64,000 nucleotides of DNA from VBAU01 sp036005185. Lineage in GTDB: Bacteria > Bacteroidota > Bacteroidia > Chitinophagales > Chitinophagaceae. Made by a program: the position numbers and the translations under genes. Positions within the stretch are counted from its first letter, which is position 1. Each line of letters starts with the position of its first letter. The stretch covers positions 1 through 64,000 of the forward strand of contig DASYQS010000028.1 in the NCBI GenBank assembly GCA_036005185.1. Direction: 5' to 3'. Below the pieces are notes generated by a model. That model made no database searches. It saw only the letters and a program-made list of their open reading frames with translations, and had not been told where the DNA came from. Shown here one piece after another: positions 32,801 through 41,786 of the stretch.

Positions 32801-33500
32801 AGAAGAAGAAAAGCAGAAAGCGAAAATTGAAGTTCTTGAAAACAAACAGAAAGTTACAGAATCAAGATTGCAAAGTCTGCGTTTGCAGATGAATCCTCAT
32901 TTTTTGTTCAATGCTTTGAACTCCATACAACAAATGATCTTGGCAAATGAGGAATTAGTTGCTACAAGATTTTTATCCCGCTTTTCCAAATTACTCCGGG
33001 CTATTTTAATTAATAGTGATAAGGAAACAGTGACATTAAAAGAAGAGCTCGAAATATTAAACTTGTATATAGAGCTTGAAGCTCGCCGATTTAAAGACTC
33101 ATTTCATTACAGGATTGAATGTGATGAGGAAATAGATCAGGATGAAATAAAAATCCCCACCTTATTAATTCAGCCGTTTGTTGAAAATGCTATCTGGCAT
33201 GGATTAATGCATAAAGAAGAGCGCCGGAATTTAAATATTCGTTTTTCTGAAACAGGTGATTTTCTTCAATGCATTATTGAGGACAATGGGGTAGGAAGAA
33301 AAAAATCCGAAGAAGTAAAAAAAGCAAATGGGCAAGACAAGGGACACATAAGCAAGGGAATAAAAGTGTCATTAGAAAGGCTCAAAACAACACGAAACAA
33401 AAACGGAAAGGAAGGCTCATTAGATATTACTGACCTGTTTGATGAAAACGGACAGGCCGCCGGCACTCGAGTTATAATCAATTTCCCAGTTCAAAACTAA
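29847..33500 (+). CDS. Propeller-type sensor histidine kinase with GAF domain (LytS type)
   Basis: A 1217-residue membrane sensor. The N-terminal signal segment is followed by a periplasmic two-component-regulator beta-propeller (about 35-690), with blade phrases such as GLSDNYISDLCTDKNGCLWV and NIWIGTYNKGLWHY. A Y_Y_Y domain (about 700-780) and one membrane helix (about 791-812) follow. A cytoplasmic GAF domain (about 830-985) comes next, then a short coiled coil and a His_kinase domain with the H-box QMNPHFLFNALNS (His about 1018), N-box IQPFVENAIWHGL and G-box DNGVGRK. The GAF domain is absent from the two other kinases of the window. Its LytTR partner starts five bases after the stop. Likely ligand: a carbohydrate or other extracellular signal. 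Confidence 0.92.
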   Translation: MVSKKKIVVLTVFFITGCLFQSLRLYSQQSHQKKNILFYQLNASHGLSDNYISDLCTDKNGCLWVVTGDGLNMFNGKKVTRFFKQEYPQLKSDNYKQVICDENNRIWVMSYWGDVTLIDENRRFHQVSLSVNQNPLKARWILKTEGQGIMLLMMEGIYSFTGGNKILTKDSITINSFSKIEVTGLDTMQAKGFLQIDHYDDNSYIITKNYGFYKVDLKQKTIGKKYVLPNIDMLTKWGPGDMIGYDLSKSKLVSINLITEEITYPLEGIKDQFGNPIIGKIVNAKMVNAEQLLISSSREGLYIFNTKTKELYNYRHDAADPTSIINNRPNAITFDSTGWVFIGATPNGISYYKTNAVIGQKSFFNDKKGNSYDGYVTYVTSRDNDTYYIGVDNNLLEWKRSTNTTNFIDVSGGVGASLLNREGVGPVCFDNFNRLWICTFTQGIFILDQNKKLVKHLTNDTTAINSIPRGTIRYIKLRPDGYMWIGLAGGLCKINTTNFKVERFTQHPLSAVSKYDCYCIFFYDADNIWIGTYNKGLWHYQPSTQKLTNFNSLNSPLTSDDIFCINKDSSGNLYVGQPTGLLIFFKNGKIKTIAEKEGLLNTRVEVLMLDKRNRMWMGNDAVLSCFNIKDSSLRIFGEQYGLSVQGFRIGAYHQNPDDEMIWGTEAGLQYFYPDELYNYKTDLKVNINRIETRDIVSDLTQSNTYHLAANDNYVTFHFSTLEYLSQLKTFYEYKLEGIDEDWIKVINEDFVRYSSLPSGKYKFKVRASNDNKIWKESENEITIIIASPFYRTWWFKLGGILLSLFLLWSVFKYYRRKNLKTREELETQMVINNFASRINSYQKTEDILWDVAKNCISKLNFEDCVIYLLDEEKNVLVQKAAYGPKMERDFTIYQPIEIPVGKGIVGTVAKTGKPELIANTELDERYIMDDAKRYSEVAVPLIIDDRVIGVIDSEHSKKNFFSQKHLNILSTIAVLCANQIQRANAEEEKQKAKIEVLENKQKVTESRLQSLRLQMNPHFLFNALNSIQQMILANEELVATRFLSRFSKLLRAILINSDKETVTLKEELEILNLYIELEARRFKDSFHYRIECDEEIDQDEIKIPTLLIQPFVENAIWHGLMHKEERRNLNIRFSETGDFLQCIIEDNGVGRKKSEEVKKANGQDKGHISKGIKVSLERLKTTRNKNGKEGSLDITDLFDENGQAAGTRVIINFPVQN

Positions 33501-33505
33501 TTCTT

Positions 33506-34246
33506 ATGCTGAAAGTTTTACTTATTGATGATGAGGAAAGAGCAACCGACTCTTTACGATTAATGATCCAGAAAGCACTGCCCGAGATCGGGCAAGTAAT
33601 GGTATGCAATGATTCCCGCAAAGCGGCTGATCTGATTCATCATTTTCAGCCTGGTCTTGTTTTCCTTGATATTCAAATGCCGCACTTGAATGGCTTTGAG
33701 CTGCTCGAAAAAATGCCCAATAAAAATTTCAAGATCATTTTTACAACAGCGTATAATGAATATGCCATTCAGGCTATTCGTTTCAGTGCATTCGATTATT
33801 TATTAAAGCCAATTGATATCGAAGAATTGCAAGCTTCCGTTCACCGCTTTCTTGAGGGCAATAATGATTACAAAGAACAATTTGAGCTGCTAAAAAATAT
33901 CATGCACAATATACATGCGCCATCGGCTGATGAATTCAGGTTGGCCCTACCCACGAAAGATGGAGTTCATTTTTTAGTTCCTCAAGAAATTATTCATTGC
34001 GAGTCCTTAGGCAATTACACAAAATTCTTTGCAACCAATAACCGTAGTTATCTTATCTCAAAGACCCTTGGTGAATACGACACATTGCTTTCGCCTTATA
34101 ATTTTATCCGAACTCATAAAAGCCATTTAGTGAATCGAAAATTTATTTCATTTATCGACCACGATGGGTTTGTTGTATTAAAAGATGATACGAAAATTGA
34201 GGTAAGCCGCCGGCGTAAGGAAGAAGTGATGGCGGCATTGAAATGA
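33506..34246 (+). CDS. LytTR-family response regulator 1
   Basis: A 246-residue regulator: a receiver domain with acidic pocket DDEE (8-11), phospho-acceptor D55 in LVFLDIQMPHLNG, switch residues FTTAYNEYAI and the conserved Lys in DYLLKPI. A LytTR DNA-binding domain follows from about residue 150 (CESLGNYTKFFATNNRSYL, FIRTHKSHLVNRKFI, KIEVSRRRKEEV). It directly follows its kinase in one operon. LytTR proteins bind direct repeats about 21 bases apart. A bidirectional terminator ends the operon. Confidence 0.95.
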   Translation: MLKVLLIDDEERATDSLRLMIQKALPEIGQVMVCNDSRKAADLIHHFQPGLVFLDIQMPHLNGFELLEKMPNKNFKIIFTTAYNEYAIQAIRFSAFDYLLKPIDIEELQASVHRFLEGNNDYKEQFELLKNIMHNIHAPSADEFRLALPTKDGVHFLVPQEIIHCESLGNYTKFFATNNRSYLISKTLGEYDTLLSPYNFIRTHKSHLVNRKFISFIDHDGFVVLKDDTKIEVSRRRKEEVMAALK

Positions 34247-34270
34247 TCTGCCATCCAATTCAAAATAAAA

Positions 34271-34295
34271 AAAGCACCCATGCCTGAGGTGCTTT
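34271..34295. terminator. Bidirectional terminator
   Basis: AAAGCACC (34271-34278) pairs with GGTGCTTT (34288-34295). It separates the response regulator (plus) from the convergent T9SS protein gene (minus). Sequence downstream (GAAAGAAAGGAAACAGA) recurs after the other cassette terminators. Confidence 0.7.
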
Positions 34296-34332
34296 ATAGA
34301 AGTGTTGAAAGAAAGGAAACAGACCCGAAGAA

Positions 34333-35823
34333 TTAGTTTTTTATGGAAGAAGTATTGTTTAATGGATAATTGTTTACATGATCACGATCACCTTGCACAA
34401 TTATTCTGTAAGGCTTCAATCCTTCAACCTTCAAAATATAAATCCCGCTTTTCAAACCATTTACCTGTTGTTGCTGAAGGTTGTTGATGTGGAATTGTTT
34501 TACAATTTTCCCATCAATTGTAAAAATGGTTGCCCATTTTTCTTTCTCAATTCCGCTTACTGTGAACCAGAAATTACCATTGTTTGGATTCGGCCCCACA
34601 GTTATGTTTTGAGAAGCCAGATTTTCCTCTATCGATTGAACTTTGGTCATAGTCGATAGGCTATCCGTGGTGGTTGAAGTAATTAAATTGTTATTTACTT
34701 TTTTGGATTTGCCCGTTACGGATTTAATATCGGAATAAGAAATATTGTTAGCTTGATCTACAATTTTTAACCGGTAATATGAAGCGCCGGAATAAGAATT
34801 CGGGTCTGTCTGCGAATAGGAAAGAACAACGTTGCTATTGCCACTGGGAGCTTTGCTGTTTACAAAAGTTGTTGGTGTAAAATCAGATTCATTATCTAGT
34901 TTGCGCTGCACTTCAAAGCCAAGCATGTTTGTTTCCATAGCGGTGCTCCATGTTAATTCAACCTCAGTTGGCTTTTTCCTTTTTGCATCGAAGACTAAAC
35001 CCGCTACGGCGCTCGATGCTACATCATTAGCCAAGGTTTGGAGTGATAAACTGTTGATCCCTGTTTTTTCTACATAATTCGCATTTGTATTTCTGTTGCT
35101 TTGTGACAAATTGGTCCAGTTTATTCCGTTATCATTACTCTGATACAATACCGCAATATTTTCATTCTGTCCATTTAGCTCTGCTTCAAAATATTTTAAC
35201 CGCAATGTTGCGCTCAATCCGCTGTTATTTTGCGGAGTTATTAAATAATACCGCTGGATACTGCTAGTTAATCTAGTACCGGTTTGTGCTATATGACCTC
35301 TTCGTACAGTGACAGCACCAAGATTTGAAGAACTGGTAATTGAAGCGCCTAAATTTCCTGGGTTAGCAGCAAGAGGGGCATTTAGGTTCTGTGTAATTTC
35401 AACATACCCTCCATTGTTTCCAATTATCCGGGTACTCTCAGATTCACCAGCTAAGTAAGCCGTCGAATTTAGAAGAGCATTGTTATTATTCAAATCCAAT
35501 AGGCCACTGATAAAATTGATCGAGACGCCTACACTGATGTTTTTTCCTAAGACAATTTTTGCGGCATTGGTTTTCGCCACTTCAAGAATATTAAAAACAG
35601 GTAGGCCGGTTCCTGAAATTACTGAGCTTTGATTTCCGGAAAATTTTACGCTGCTGTTTGCCGCTGAGAAAGTTCCATTATTTACAAGATCCATATTGTT
35701 GATAACAACCGACACAGTTCCACTATTTACCCATTGTGTACCGCCGGGAATGGTGAGTTGAGCAAATGCCGGCAAACTCAGAAAAAGAATTTTATAAAGA
35801 AGAACATATTTTTTCATAACCAA
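34333..35823 (-). CDS. T9SS-sorted surface protein, copy 1
   Basis: The 496-residue product has a signal peptide (LLYKILFLSLPAFAQ) and a long beta-rich N-terminal half with NMDLVNNGTF, NILEVAKTN, INFISGLLDLNNNN and GGYVEITQNL. An FN3-like segment follows (VELTWSTAMETNMLGFEVQR, SYYRLKIVDQANNISYSDIK), then a T9SS type A sorting domain (about 408-478: VGPNPNNGNFWFTVSG, GIYILKVEGLKPYRIIVQ). Some 20 residues follow the usual end of the sorting domain, closing with NNTSSIKN, which is unusual. It should be secreted through the outer membrane. It lies 27 bases after the S74 gene at 35851 and is probably co-transcribed with it. Confidence 0.88.
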   Translation of the reverse strand: MVMKKYVLLYKILFLSLPAFAQLTIPGGTQWVNSGTVSVVINNMDLVNNGTFSAANSSVKFSGNQSSVISGTGLPVFNILEVAKTNAAKIVLGKNISVGVSINFISGLLDLNNNNALLNSTAYLAGESESTRIIGNNGGYVEITQNLNAPLAANPGNLGASITSSSNLGAVTVRRGHIAQTGTRLTSSIQRYYLITPQNNSGLSATLRLKYFEAELNGQNENIAVLYQSNDNGINWTNLSQSNRNTNANYVEKTGINSLSLQTLANDVASSAVAGLVFDAKRKKPTEVELTWSTAMETNMLGFEVQRKLDNESDFTPTTFVNSKAPSGNSNVVLSYSQTDPNSYSGASYYRLKIVDQANNISYSDIKSVTGKSKKVNNNLITSTTTDSLSTMTKVQSIEENLASQNITVGPNPNNGNFWFTVSGIEKEKWATIFTIDGKIVKQFHINNLQQQQVNGLKSGIYILKVEGLKPYRIIVQGDRDHVNNYPLNNTSSIKN

Positions 35824-35850
35824 TTTTTAGAAGTTACGCTTAAGTCAAAT

Positions 35851-37857
35851 CTATTTTTGAGTGATCGAGTTCACCATTTGCTGTAATTTTTCAACCTGGT
35901 CTTTTAATTGCTTTACTTCATTTTTTGTTGATTGTAGTTCATCAATCTCAGCTTGCTGTTCTTTTATTGCTTGTAGCAGCACGGGTACCATGTGGGAATA
36001 GGAAACTGTTTTTGTTCCTTCATGCTCTTTCACAAGTTGTGGAAACACTTTCTCGACTTCCTGAGCAATCAATCCAATCTGTTGATTTTTACTCTTACTC
36101 GGATCGATCCAGTCGTAGGTGTAAGCATTTAATTGGGAAATTCGTGAGAGAGTGCTTGTCAAGGGCACCAAATTTTTCTTTAAACGCTGATCACTTAACT
36201 CGTAAAAGTTGCCGTTTAAGTAAGCATCGCCATTGCTAAAAATGAATAGCGGCTGCCTCACTCCGCTTCCATAATTATAGTTGAAGCTAAAATAAGCGTC
36301 ATCGATATTGCCCGGATTTGGAAGAGAATAGGTATACCAATATTGGTTGGTTGATGTGTTTGTATAAGCGACCTTTACTCCGGTATTTCCAAATTCTTTT
36401 AGGTTGAGTATGGAAGTTCCGCTTGCGGCAGGTTTGTACACTTGCAGGGCGCCATTTGCTCGCAGTAGATTATTATTGAATTCACCATAAATAAGAGGAG
36501 TCGAGGTACCGTTATTATCAATGTATAGTTTGTTGCTGCCAGTTTCGTTGTAACCAGCATTAACTCCAAGGAAGACATTTCCACTTCCTGATACATTATT
36601 AAAACCAGTTGCAAAACCAAGATATACATTATTATTGCCGTTGTTGTTGAGACCGGCCCTGTATCCCAGTGAAGTGTTACCGCCACCGGTAATATTGTAC
36701 AATCCTGCTTCATACCCGGAAAAATAGTTCCCGCCACCTGTTGTGTTGGCATTTCCCGCCTTGTATCCAACAAACAAATTCCCCCCTCCCGTAGTGTTGC
36801 TATAACCCGCAATGTATCCGATAAACTGGTTTCCCGAAGCCTGGTTATTAAAACCAGCCTGGTACCCAGAGAAATAATTAGCTGTACCCGTCGTGTTATT
36901 ATAACCAGCCTTATAACCAATGAACGTATTATAACTCCCTTCATTGACCACGCCGGCCTGGCTCCCGATAATTACACTACGGCTGCCCGTTTTGCCAAAC
37001 GCGCCGGCTTGATAACCCACAAATAGATTCTCACTTCCATCAATGTTGGATAAGCCTGCGCGGCTTCCTTCATAGTGATTCAACGAACCTGTGGTGTTAT
37101 TTCGACCCGCACTAAGACCGACAAAATGATTGTCGCTTGCTGTAGTATTACTGTTACCCGCTTCGGACCCGATAAATAGATTGTTGTTGCCCGTCGTATT
37201 AGCGCGGCCCGCCCAGGCGCCCATAAACTGATTAAATCTGCCTGTAGTATTACTCATCCCCGATCCGTATCCGTTAAAATAATTTGCATCGCCTGTTGTA
37301 TTACTATGCCCGGAATAGTAACCGATAAAAGTATTCCCAGCACCAGTGGAATTTGAAAAACCTGCCTCATTCCCTATAAAAGTATTGCCCGCCACTTCAT
37401 TCACTTTACCTGCATTTAAACCCACAACAGTACTTTTCACATTATATGAAAATTTAAAAACCTGTTGTCCATTCACTTTCCCAATCAACGGTTGTGTGTC
37501 AGTTGTCCCAACAAAATTGATCGTAGAATCTGTGCCGGAATTTCCCGTAGTGGCCCATCCGGTCAACGGTCCGGCGGCGGCTGAGTTGAGCGATGTCCAT
37601 GTGCTTCCATTGTAATAATAAAAGCCGGCTGTACCATCCGTTTGATAAATAAGTAGACCCGCTGCAGGTCCGACGATAGCCGATTTCTGAGCGGCAGTTA
37701 AGCGTGGAATAAGTAATCCTTTGCTATTGGATTTTAAATCAAGTATGGCGCTACTGTCTGCAGAACTGCCATCTGTATTGATAGATACTCCTTGTTGTGC
37801 TTGAACAAGTACTCCATAAGCAAAAATCAGTTTCACCAGGAAAAAAATCTTTTTCAT
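35851..37857 (-). CDS. Tail-fibre-like surface protein with S74 chaperone domain, copy 1
   Basis: A 668-residue secreted protein with signal peptide ending VQAQ. The N-terminal module is typical of Bacteroidota surface proteins (GVSINTDGSSADSSAILDLK, GLLIYQTDGTAGFYYYNGST). A stalk of about 17 repeats of some 16 residues follows (pattern N-x-F-x-G-x-x-A-G-x-x-N-T-T-G-x), resembling trimeric adhesin heads. The C-terminal peptidase S74 intramolecular chaperone domain has SDQRLKKN (Ser/Lys self-cleavage site), YDWI, and IGLIAQEVEKVFPQLV, ending in a coiled coil (QLKDQVEKLQQMV). By analogy with phage tailspikes it probably trimerises and the S74 domain cuts itself off. Likely role: adhesion. Confidence 0.88.
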   Translation of the reverse strand: MKKIFFLVKLIFAYGVLVQAQQGVSINTDGSSADSSAILDLKSNSKGLLIPRLTAAQKSAIVGPAAGLLIYQTDGTAGFYYYNGSTWTSLNSAAAGPLTGWATTGNSGTDSTINFVGTTDTQPLIGKVNGQQVFKFSYNVKSTVVGLNAGKVNEVAGNTFIGNEAGFSNSTGAGNTFIGYYSGHSNTTGDANYFNGYGSGMSNTTGRFNQFMGAWAGRANTTGNNNLFIGSEAGNSNTTASDNHFVGLSAGRNNTTGSLNHYEGSRAGLSNIDGSENLFVGYQAGAFGKTGSRSVIIGSQAGVVNEGSYNTFIGYKAGYNNTTGTANYFSGYQAGFNNQASGNQFIGYIAGYSNTTGGGNLFVGYKAGNANTTGGGNYFSGYEAGLYNITGGGNTSLGYRAGLNNNGNNNVYLGFATGFNNVSGSGNVFLGVNAGYNETGSNKLYIDNNGTSTPLIYGEFNNNLLRANGALQVYKPAASGTSILNLKEFGNTGVKVAYTNTSTNQYWYTYSLPNPGNIDDAYFSFNYNYGSGVRQPLFIFSNGDAYLNGNFYELSDQRLKKNLVPLTSTLSRISQLNAYTYDWIDPSKSKNQQIGLIAQEVEKVFPQLVKEHEGTKTVSYSHMVPVLLQAIKEQQAEIDELQSTKNEVKQLKDQVEKLQQMVNSITQK

Positions 37858-38029
37858 AAATTTTAATGTTTAAGTAAATCAGCGAAAACTTGGTTAATCT
37901 TTTAATTGTTAATTCAAAAATGCAAGCGACATAAGCCGAAAAAAAATTTATAGTAACCGCTCGTGGTGAAATTGATTTTAAGTGGAGCAAATTTGTAATG
38001 AAAAGAATTGGCGATTAGATTAAAAAAAT

Positions 38030-38062
38030 AAAGCACCCCGACGTTTACAGTCGGGATGCTTT
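38030..38062. terminator. Terminator of cassette 2
   Basis: CCCGAC (38037-38042), loop GTTTACA, GTCGGG (38050-38055), extended outward by AAGCA/TGCTT. The same CCCGAC-GTTTACA core ends the pseudogene cassette at 47592, and a variant remains at 42764. Confidence 0.75.
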
Positions 38063-38103
38063 GAAGAAGCATTGAGAGAAAGGAAAATAGATCCGAAGAT
38101 TAT

Positions 38104-39588
38104 CTAGTTTTTGATTGAAGAAGCATTGTTTGACGGATAATTTTGAACAGGATCACCACTGCTCTGAACAACAATTCTGTAAGGCTTCATGCCTTCAACC
38201 TTCAAAATATAAATCCCGGTCTTCAAGCCATTCACTTGCTGCTGCTGAAGGTTACTGACATGGAATTGTTTTATAATTTTCCCATCAATTGTAAAAATGG
38301 TTGCCCATTTTTCTTTCTCAATTCCGCTTACTGTGAACCAGAAATTACCATTGTTTGGATTCGGCCCCACAGTTATGTTTTGAGAAGCCAGCTTTTCCTC
38401 TGTCGATTGAACTTTGGTCATAGTCGATAGGCTATCCGTTGTGGTTGAAGTAATTAAATTGTTATTCCCTTTTTTGGATTTGCCTGTCACGGATTTAATA
38501 TCGGAATAAGAAATGTTGTTAGCCAGATCTACAATTTTTAACCGGTAATATGAAGTACCGGAATAAGAATTTAGATCTGTCTGCGAATACGAAAGAACAA
38601 CGTTGCTATTGCCACCGGGAGCTTTGCTGTTCACAAAAGTCGTAGGTGTAAAATCAGGTTCATTATCTAGTTTGCGCTGCACTTCAAAGCCAAGCATGTT
38701 TGTTTCCATAGCGGTGCTCCATGTTAATTCAACCTCGCTTGGCTTTTTCCTTTTCGCATCAAATACTAAACCTCCAACGGGACCTGTTGCTTCATCATTG
38801 GCCAATGTTTGAAGAACAAAACTGTTCACACCACTCTTTTCAACATAATTAGCGTTTGTATTTCTTAAAGTTTGGGAAAGGTTGGTCCATGTAGCGCCAT
38901 TGTCCATGCTCTGGTACAATACTGCGACGTTTTCATTTTGTCCATTTAGCTCTGCTTCAAGATATCTAAGACGCAGTGTCGCATTCAATGCGCTGTTATT
39001 TTGTGGTGTCATCAAATAATAGCGCTGAATGCTGTTGGTCAATCCTATGCCGGTTTGCACTGTATGACCTCTTCGGATGGTAACAGATCCAAGATTTGCA
39101 GAACTGGTGATCGTGGCGCCTAAATTACCTGGGTTAGCAGAAAGAGGGGCATTCATGTTTTGAGTAATTTCAACATATCCACCATTGTTTCCAATGATCC
39201 TTGTAGCTTCAGACTCACCAGCCAGGTAAGCAGCCGGCTGAAGAAAGACATTATTATTATTTAAGTCCAACAAGCCACTAATAAAATTGATCGATGAACT
39301 AATATTGATATTTTTCTGAAGAATAATCTTTGAATTATTGGTTTTTGCAGCTTCAAGAATTGAAAAGCTCGTAACGCTAGTTCCGCTAATGGCTGAATTT
39401 TGATTTCCGGTAAATTTTATACTGCCAGTTCCTGCTGAAAGACTTCCATTATTTACGAAATCCATATTACTGATCACAACCGATACATTCCCATTTGTTA
39501 CCCACTGCGCCCCTGGAGAAATTGTAAGCTGCGCAAATGTTGGTAAGCTCAGAAAGAGAATTTTATAAAGAAGAAAAAATTTTTTCAT
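38104..39588 (-). CDS. T9SS-sorted surface protein, copy 2
   Basis: A 494-residue paralogue of the gene at 34333 with the same layout: signal peptide LLYKILFLSLPTFAQ, beta-rich N-terminal half, FN3-like segment and T9SS type A sorting domain (VGPNPNNGNFWFTVSG to GIYILKVEGMKPYRIVVQ), followed by a 20-residue tail ending NNASSIKN. The C-terminal third is almost identical in DNA to copy 1 whereas the N-terminal half has many differences. This pattern suggests gene conversion or selection on the sorting end. It lies 140 bases downstream of its S74 partner gene. Confidence 0.88.
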   Translation of the reverse strand: MKKFFLLYKILFLSLPTFAQLTISPGAQWVTNGNVSVVISNMDFVNNGSLSAGTGSIKFTGNQNSAISGTSVTSFSILEAAKTNNSKIILQKNINISSSINFISGLLDLNNNNVFLQPAAYLAGESEATRIIGNNGGYVEITQNMNAPLSANPGNLGATITSSANLGSVTIRRGHTVQTGIGLTNSIQRYYLMTPQNNSALNATLRLRYLEAELNGQNENVAVLYQSMDNGATWTNLSQTLRNTNANYVEKSGVNSFVLQTLANDEATGPVGGLVFDAKRKKPSEVELTWSTAMETNMLGFEVQRKLDNEPDFTPTTFVNSKAPGGNSNVVLSYSQTDLNSYSGTSYYRLKIVDLANNISYSDIKSVTGKSKKGNNNLITSTTTDSLSTMTKVQSTEEKLASQNITVGPNPNNGNFWFTVSGIEKEKWATIFTIDGKIIKQFHVSNLQQQQVNGLKTGIYILKVEGMKPYRIVVQSSGDPVQNYPSNNASSIKN

Positions 39589-39728
39589 AAAAAGTTTTTT
39601 AGAGCTACACTTATCTATTCATTTCTTCTGTTTGCTGCTCTGGTGCTGCAAGGTTAAGACTGCATTCCATCGATTTCCATAAGAGTTTAGCAAACGGCCA
39701 GTGACAATAAGTGAATGGTATTGTTGAC

Positions 39729-41786
39729 TTATTTTTTTCTGAGTTCTTCAATTGCTTTTTTTAACTCATCAATTTGTTGTTGCTGTTCTTTGATGGCTTC
39801 CAGTAAGATCGGTGTCATATGAGAATATGCAATACTTTTATATCCCTTGTCATTGGTTTTGACAAGTTGTGGAAAAACCTGTTCCATTTCTTGGGCAACA
39901 AATCCTATTTGTTCTGCGCTATCTCTTCCCTCACCAATCCAATTATAACTGACCCCGCGTAATTGTCTTATTTTATCTAAAGTTCCGGTCAACGATGTAA
40001 TATTTCTTTTCAATCTTTTATCCGAAGCCTCGGTCCATGTTCCTGCGAGCCAGCCATTACCGCTGCCATAAAGTTGCATCACTGTTCCGTCAGGATTTGC
40101 ATTAGTCCAAAGTTCAAATAGTGCATTGACTGGTAAGCCGCTGCCACTGGTGTATGTTTTCCAATAATTAGCCTGCCCGGTACTGTTGTATAGCACGCTT
40201 ACACCTTTATTACCTATTTCTGTAAGTTGAAGAACAGGATCACTATTGTCTACATATTTCCCTACACGTAGATCACCATTGATCTGCAGACGTCGGTTAT
40301 CGAACTGACCATAGATCAAAGGACTGTTGGTCATAGAGTTACTTATATAAAGTCTGTTGCTAAGGGTTTCAGAGTATCCTGCGCCAAAGCCAATGAATAC
40401 GTTACCAGAACCGGTCGTATTGTTATACCCAGCGCCGTATCCGCTGAAATAATTGCTAGCACCCGTTGTGTTATTATAACCTGCGTAATTCCCTTCAAAA
40501 AAATTACTGTACCCAATGGTATTATAGTATCCGGCATTTTGACCACTGAAGTAATTTGAACTTCCGATTGTATTCGAGTACCCGGCTTTATAACCTAAAA
40601 AATGATTGTCAGTGCCTGATGAACTGATGCCGGCACTATTACCTACTATAAAATTTTTCGATTGCGTGGTATTATTGAAACCAGCGAAGTACCCGCTAAA
40701 ATAATTTTCTGAGCCGCTAGTGTTTGAATAGCCAGCTTCGTCACCTTCAAAATGATTACCGGTTCCGGTGCTATTATTAAATCCGGCAGCGTTTCCGATG
40801 AAATGATTATTGCTTGCCATGGTATTCGAATATCCTGCCATGTTGCCGATAAATAAATTGGCTGCGCCGGTTGTATTGGTATATCCTGCTTCAAAACCTA
40901 TAAACTGATTGCCATTGGCCGTTGAATTATGAAATCCTGCATAGTAACCACTAAAATGATTCTGATTACCGATTGTATTGAACCCTCCTGCTTTATATCC
41001 TTCAAAATAATTTTGATAACCCACAGTATTATTATTACCACTGTACATACCTGAAAAATGATTTTGATAACCGGTTGTGTTGGATTGGCCTGATTGATAA
41101 CCACTAAAAGTATTCTCTGTTCCTGTTGTATTATATTGACCTGACAGGAAGCCTATAAACTGGTTATAACTTCCGCTCGTATTATGGTTACCACTATAGG
41201 TGCCAATAAATATATTTTCGCGACCTGTAGTATTCGTAACACCTGATGAATGACCCACAAACAAATTACCGTCACCGGTTATATTTGCTGTGCCGGCTTG
41301 GTATCCCAAAAAAGTATTGTATTTACCGGTATTGACCTTTCCTGCCTGGAAACCTGCGAAGGTTACCGGCATAGTCTGAGAAAAACGGAAAACTTGTTCT
41401 CCATTTACTTTACCGATCATCGGTTGGTTATCTGCTGTTCCAATAAAATTAACAGAGGAATCCGTTCCTGCATTTCCTGTAGTAGCCCAGCCGCTAAGCG
41501 GTCCCTGTGCTGCTGAGCTCAACGGCGTCCACGCACTGCCATTGAAATAATAAAATCCTGCTGTAACATCCGTTTGATAAATGAGTAACCCGGCAGCGGG
41601 TGAAACAATTGCAGTTTTTTGCAAAGAAGTTAAGCGAGGGATCAATATACCCTTGGCTGTTGATTTTATATCAAGCATTGCACTGTTATCAGCTATGCCG
41701 CCGTCAGTGTTTATGGCAACACCTTGTTGTGCGTAGATAACGCCGCCTACAAAAACCATTTTTAGCAGTAAGAAAATTTTTTTCAT
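39729..41786 (-). CDS. Tail-fibre-like surface protein with S74 chaperone domain, copy 2
   Basis: A 685-residue paralogue of the gene at 35851, signal peptide ending VIYAQ. The repeat stalk is longer, with about 19 repeats of the 16-residue N-x-F-x-G type rich in NTTG, NTIG and NTSG turns. The C-terminal S74 domain keeps SDKRLKRN (Ser/Lys dyad), YNWIGEG and IGFVAQEMEQVFPQLV, and ends with a coiled coil (EQQQQIDELKKAIEELRKK). The 48-base period of the stalk leaves the DNA prone to repeat expansion, which probably explains the different copy number. Function as proposed for copy 1. Confidence 0.88.
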   Translation of the reverse strand: MKKIFLLLKMVFVGGVIYAQQGVAINTDGGIADNSAMLDIKSTAKGILIPRLTSLQKTAIVSPAAGLLIYQTDVTAGFYYFNGSAWTPLSSAAQGPLSGWATTGNAGTDSSVNFIGTADNQPMIGKVNGEQVFRFSQTMPVTFAGFQAGKVNTGKYNTFLGYQAGTANITGDGNLFVGHSSGVTNTTGRENIFIGTYSGNHNTSGSYNQFIGFLSGQYNTTGTENTFSGYQSGQSNTTGYQNHFSGMYSGNNNTVGYQNYFEGYKAGGFNTIGNQNHFSGYYAGFHNSTANGNQFIGFEAGYTNTTGAANLFIGNMAGYSNTMASNNHFIGNAAGFNNSTGTGNHFEGDEAGYSNTSGSENYFSGYFAGFNNTTQSKNFIVGNSAGISSSGTDNHFLGYKAGYSNTIGSSNYFSGQNAGYYNTIGYSNFFEGNYAGYNNTTGASNYFSGYGAGYNNTTGSGNVFIGFGAGYSETLSNRLYISNSMTNSPLIYGQFDNRRLQINGDLRVGKYVDNSDPVLQLTEIGNKGVSVLYNSTGQANYWKTYTSGSGLPVNALFELWTNANPDGTVMQLYGSGNGWLAGTWTEASDKRLKRNITSLTGTLDKIRQLRGVSYNWIGEGRDSAEQIGFVAQEMEQVFPQLVKTNDKGYKSIAYSHMTPILLEAIKEQQQQIDELKKAIEELRKK

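Noticed and set aside
36399..36944. 181-codon open frame within S74 copy 1 in another frame of the same strand
   Set aside because: It is a by-product of the repetitive stalk. The other frame has signal peptide, stalk and S74 domain in continuity.
35925..41516. Regular short repeats that could suggest a CRISPR array
   Set aside because: The 48-base period lies in frame within the S74 proteins and encodes the adhesin-like stalk. The repeats are degenerate and have no uniform spacers, and no cas gene is near.
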